Program-made: the position numbers and the translations under genes
The notes under the pieces: generated by a model
Databases searched by the model: none
What the model was told of the DNA's origin: nothing
Seen by the model: only the letters and a program-made list of their open reading frames with translations
Shown: piece after piece, positions 63,701-64,000 of the stretch
How positions within the stretch are numbered: the first letter of the stretch is position 1
How the letters are laid out: every line of letters starts with the position of its first letter
Assembly: GCF_001632745.1 (NCBI RefSeq)
Contig: NZ_LQRT01000046.1
Coordinates: forward strand, 496,001 to 560,000
Direction of reading: 5' to 3'
Length of the DNA stretch: 64,000 bases
Source of the DNA: Aquimarina aggregata
GTDB taxonomy: Bacteria > Bacteroidota > Bacteroidia > Flavobacteriales > Flavobacteriaceae

Positions 63701-64000
63701 TCTAGGTACACCGCCCGTTAATTGATTTACATCGATATAAAGATCTCCTGTAATATCTGTAAATGTAGCACCTTCATCTTCTGTTTTATAAATACCTCCT
63801 GTATTTATAGTAGTATTTCCTGATGGGAAATAACGAACTTGATCGATTAAATATAAAATAAACTTATTTGAACTAGCGTCATAATAAAAATCCATATCTA
63901 CAATGGTATTATTCGGTAATTTACCTTCGCCTACATTTAACCAAGTATTTCCTCCATTATTAGATCTATAGAGCCCATCAATTGAAGCTGCAAATATTTG
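60758..64000 (-). CDS. large secreted BNR-repeat protein with Ig-like, CBM6-like and T9SS sorting domains (partial, N-terminus outside)
   Basis: The frame stays open to the right edge (SIDGLYRSNNGGNTWLNVG upstream of Met at 63895), so the N-terminus lies outside the window. About 600 residues are BNR/sortilin-type propeller repeats (SxDxGxTF-like: STDKGETFNQV, SIDGGETFSDW, SDDGGKTFTPR, SEDRGLTWKKN). Then come a bacterial Ig-like Big_2 domain (WVSSNPSIATVDANGNVTGVS), a CBM6-like domain (GRLEAEDFATEAGG to FDFVLKDG), a beta-rich spacer and a C-terminal type IX sorting domain (LEIYPNPVESTLNITL). The propeller resembles GH74/sialidase-like proteins, but no catalytic pair was confirmed. It is likely surface-bound or released and sugar-binding. 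Confidence 0.85.
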   Translation of the reverse strand, partial: QIFAASIDGLYRSNNGGNTWLNVGEGKLPNNTIVDMDFYYDASSNKFILYLIDQVRYFPSGNTTINTGGIYKTEDEGATFTDITGDLYIDVNQLTGGVPRNYYQYIANWFGVSLAAAQSTYPIIPTNVLQYFNSLNVDPSRPDALYVGFADAQIQNSIVPGRLWGTSNGGQKWINIAREFGPAWENDRAYWESRGNPFNDNMIMGHEPFIQQFGLNYPLRSLRYCAVNSRGDVMIIAGHNTLLSTDKGETFNQVDEDYTAAGNIMGRGDSNLPGETIFQDKRLGPDRPLMGSGEHRLWLLTDDGTDGRQAARQIKTSNETISSAVTHPLNKNIIFTTSYRQANKERIERSIDGGETFSDWGLATPAETEMRTQSLTIDPKNPDIMFFGITDKENRDVTKEGGFYFSDDGGKTFTPRNNGLPADVRINDIKIDPRDQTNASYFAAAQRQSFSQGSNSSPVAQGGLYFTNNRGLNWTKIDVAPGVTGVNRMVFDSTNRLYITSGHRAVFNETITGGIWYTDDFGTTWTRVFDNDRTFSIDVSPFDNNVLVATVGFLQLNPGIYLSEDRGLTWKKNNIDGLNTQIRDVEFDLHDENTLWTVSLGNGFNRGSYAGGTQARVVSVSPFEMDIKSGDIEVLQATIIRGGFSQSDITWVSSNPSIATVDANGNVTGVSMGQVKITALIAGRYSDFAVITVDAPEPPEPPTAIKVPGRLEAEDFATEAGGVMTEPTQDTGGGENIGFIVNGTSNTYNIDVQTAGTYDIDVRVASATNGGTVTLKIGTTELGAITFGDTGGFQTYVTETITGVNLTSGEQILTAEYSGGGGFLFNINYFDFVLKDGNPSIEIPTNNFEIRVTGESCPDSDDGTITIQAINDQLNYVAKVTKDNFTETNNFIKEVSFKDLDEGKYAIEITIDEVPDFNQRISVEVKTPDLLKVNTRVLQNTKQVSLSLEGGDSYQIDLNDKTYFTSDNRFTVNLAYGENILIVKTDKDCQGIHKSKIVINPNELEIYPNPVESTLNITLTNTEEPVLITFYNVLGKVVKQVKESSISSNIKIDVTTLESGIYFIAVKGENINKVNKVVKK

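Overview
The window is AT-rich bacterial DNA from the phylum Bacteroidota, most likely a marine member of the Flavobacteriia. Four things support this: genes lack strong Shine-Dalgarno sites; one clear Bacteroidota promoter (TTTG, 19 nt, TAnnTTTG) lies before a type VI gene; there are C-terminal sorting domains for the type IX secretion system; and a TonB-dependent receptor, acidic surface-lipoprotein signals and an agarase-like GH16 enzyme are present. Genus cannot be fixed from the window; an Aquimarina-like algal degrader would fit.

Layout. 1-4088 (minus strand): a partial GH3-family gene, an HD domain fused to a Pycsar-type membrane effector domain, a small zinc metalloprotease and an exported CotH-type kinase. 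4408-4471: a 23-nt tRNA 3' end followed by a terminator, a possible old integration boundary. 4769-54245: a large Bacteroidota-type (subtype iii) type VI secretion locus. Its left part holds tssD1, tssB1-tssC1, a convergent second pair tssC2-tssB2, tssH (ClpV), vgrG1, a PAAR-like/RHS toxin with an immunity candidate, an unknown gene, then a TonB-receptor/DUF5689 lipoprotein pair. The middle (26683-31622) is an extended TssD plus a LysM/GH19-lysozyme effector with its lipoprotein immunity, followed by two displaced 3'-end cassettes that reuse the same linker sequence. The right part is entirely on the minus strand. It runs from tssE (54245) through tssF, a PKD protein (TssP candidate), tssK, tssO, two NlpC/P60 lipoproteins, tssG, tssN, tssD3, a lysozyme-like effector with immunity, vgrG2, a 56-aa gene, two predicted cysteine-hydrolase effectors with exported partners, a LysM protein, a PAAR-like protein, an OmpA-domain cargo candidate and a lipoprotein. 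54466-64000: a DoxX/S41-peptidase fusion, a membrane AraC-type regulator, a secreted GH16 enzyme, a fibronectin-type lipoprotein and a large partial secreted BNR-repeat protein.

How it works together. TssB/TssC form the contractile sheath, TssD the tube, VgrG with PAAR-like proteins the spike, TssE/F/G/K the baseplate, TssN/O/P part of the envelope anchor, and TssH recycles the sheath. Cargo sits next to VgrG, PAAR-like and TssD genes. Many cargo genes are followed by exported small proteins, which suggests peptidoglycan or other periplasmic targets.

Most notable observations: (i) the array of displaced GH19 effector tails; (ii) an NlpC/P60 pair in which one copy has Cys replaced by Ala at the catalytic site; (iii) an N-terminal motif MAxxNVxFGxVxxxDR shared by two otherwise unrelated effector candidates; (iv) two complete sheath gene pairs; (v) a 56-aa gene between vgrG2 and its cargo. 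All assignments are from reading sequence only; no database searches were run.
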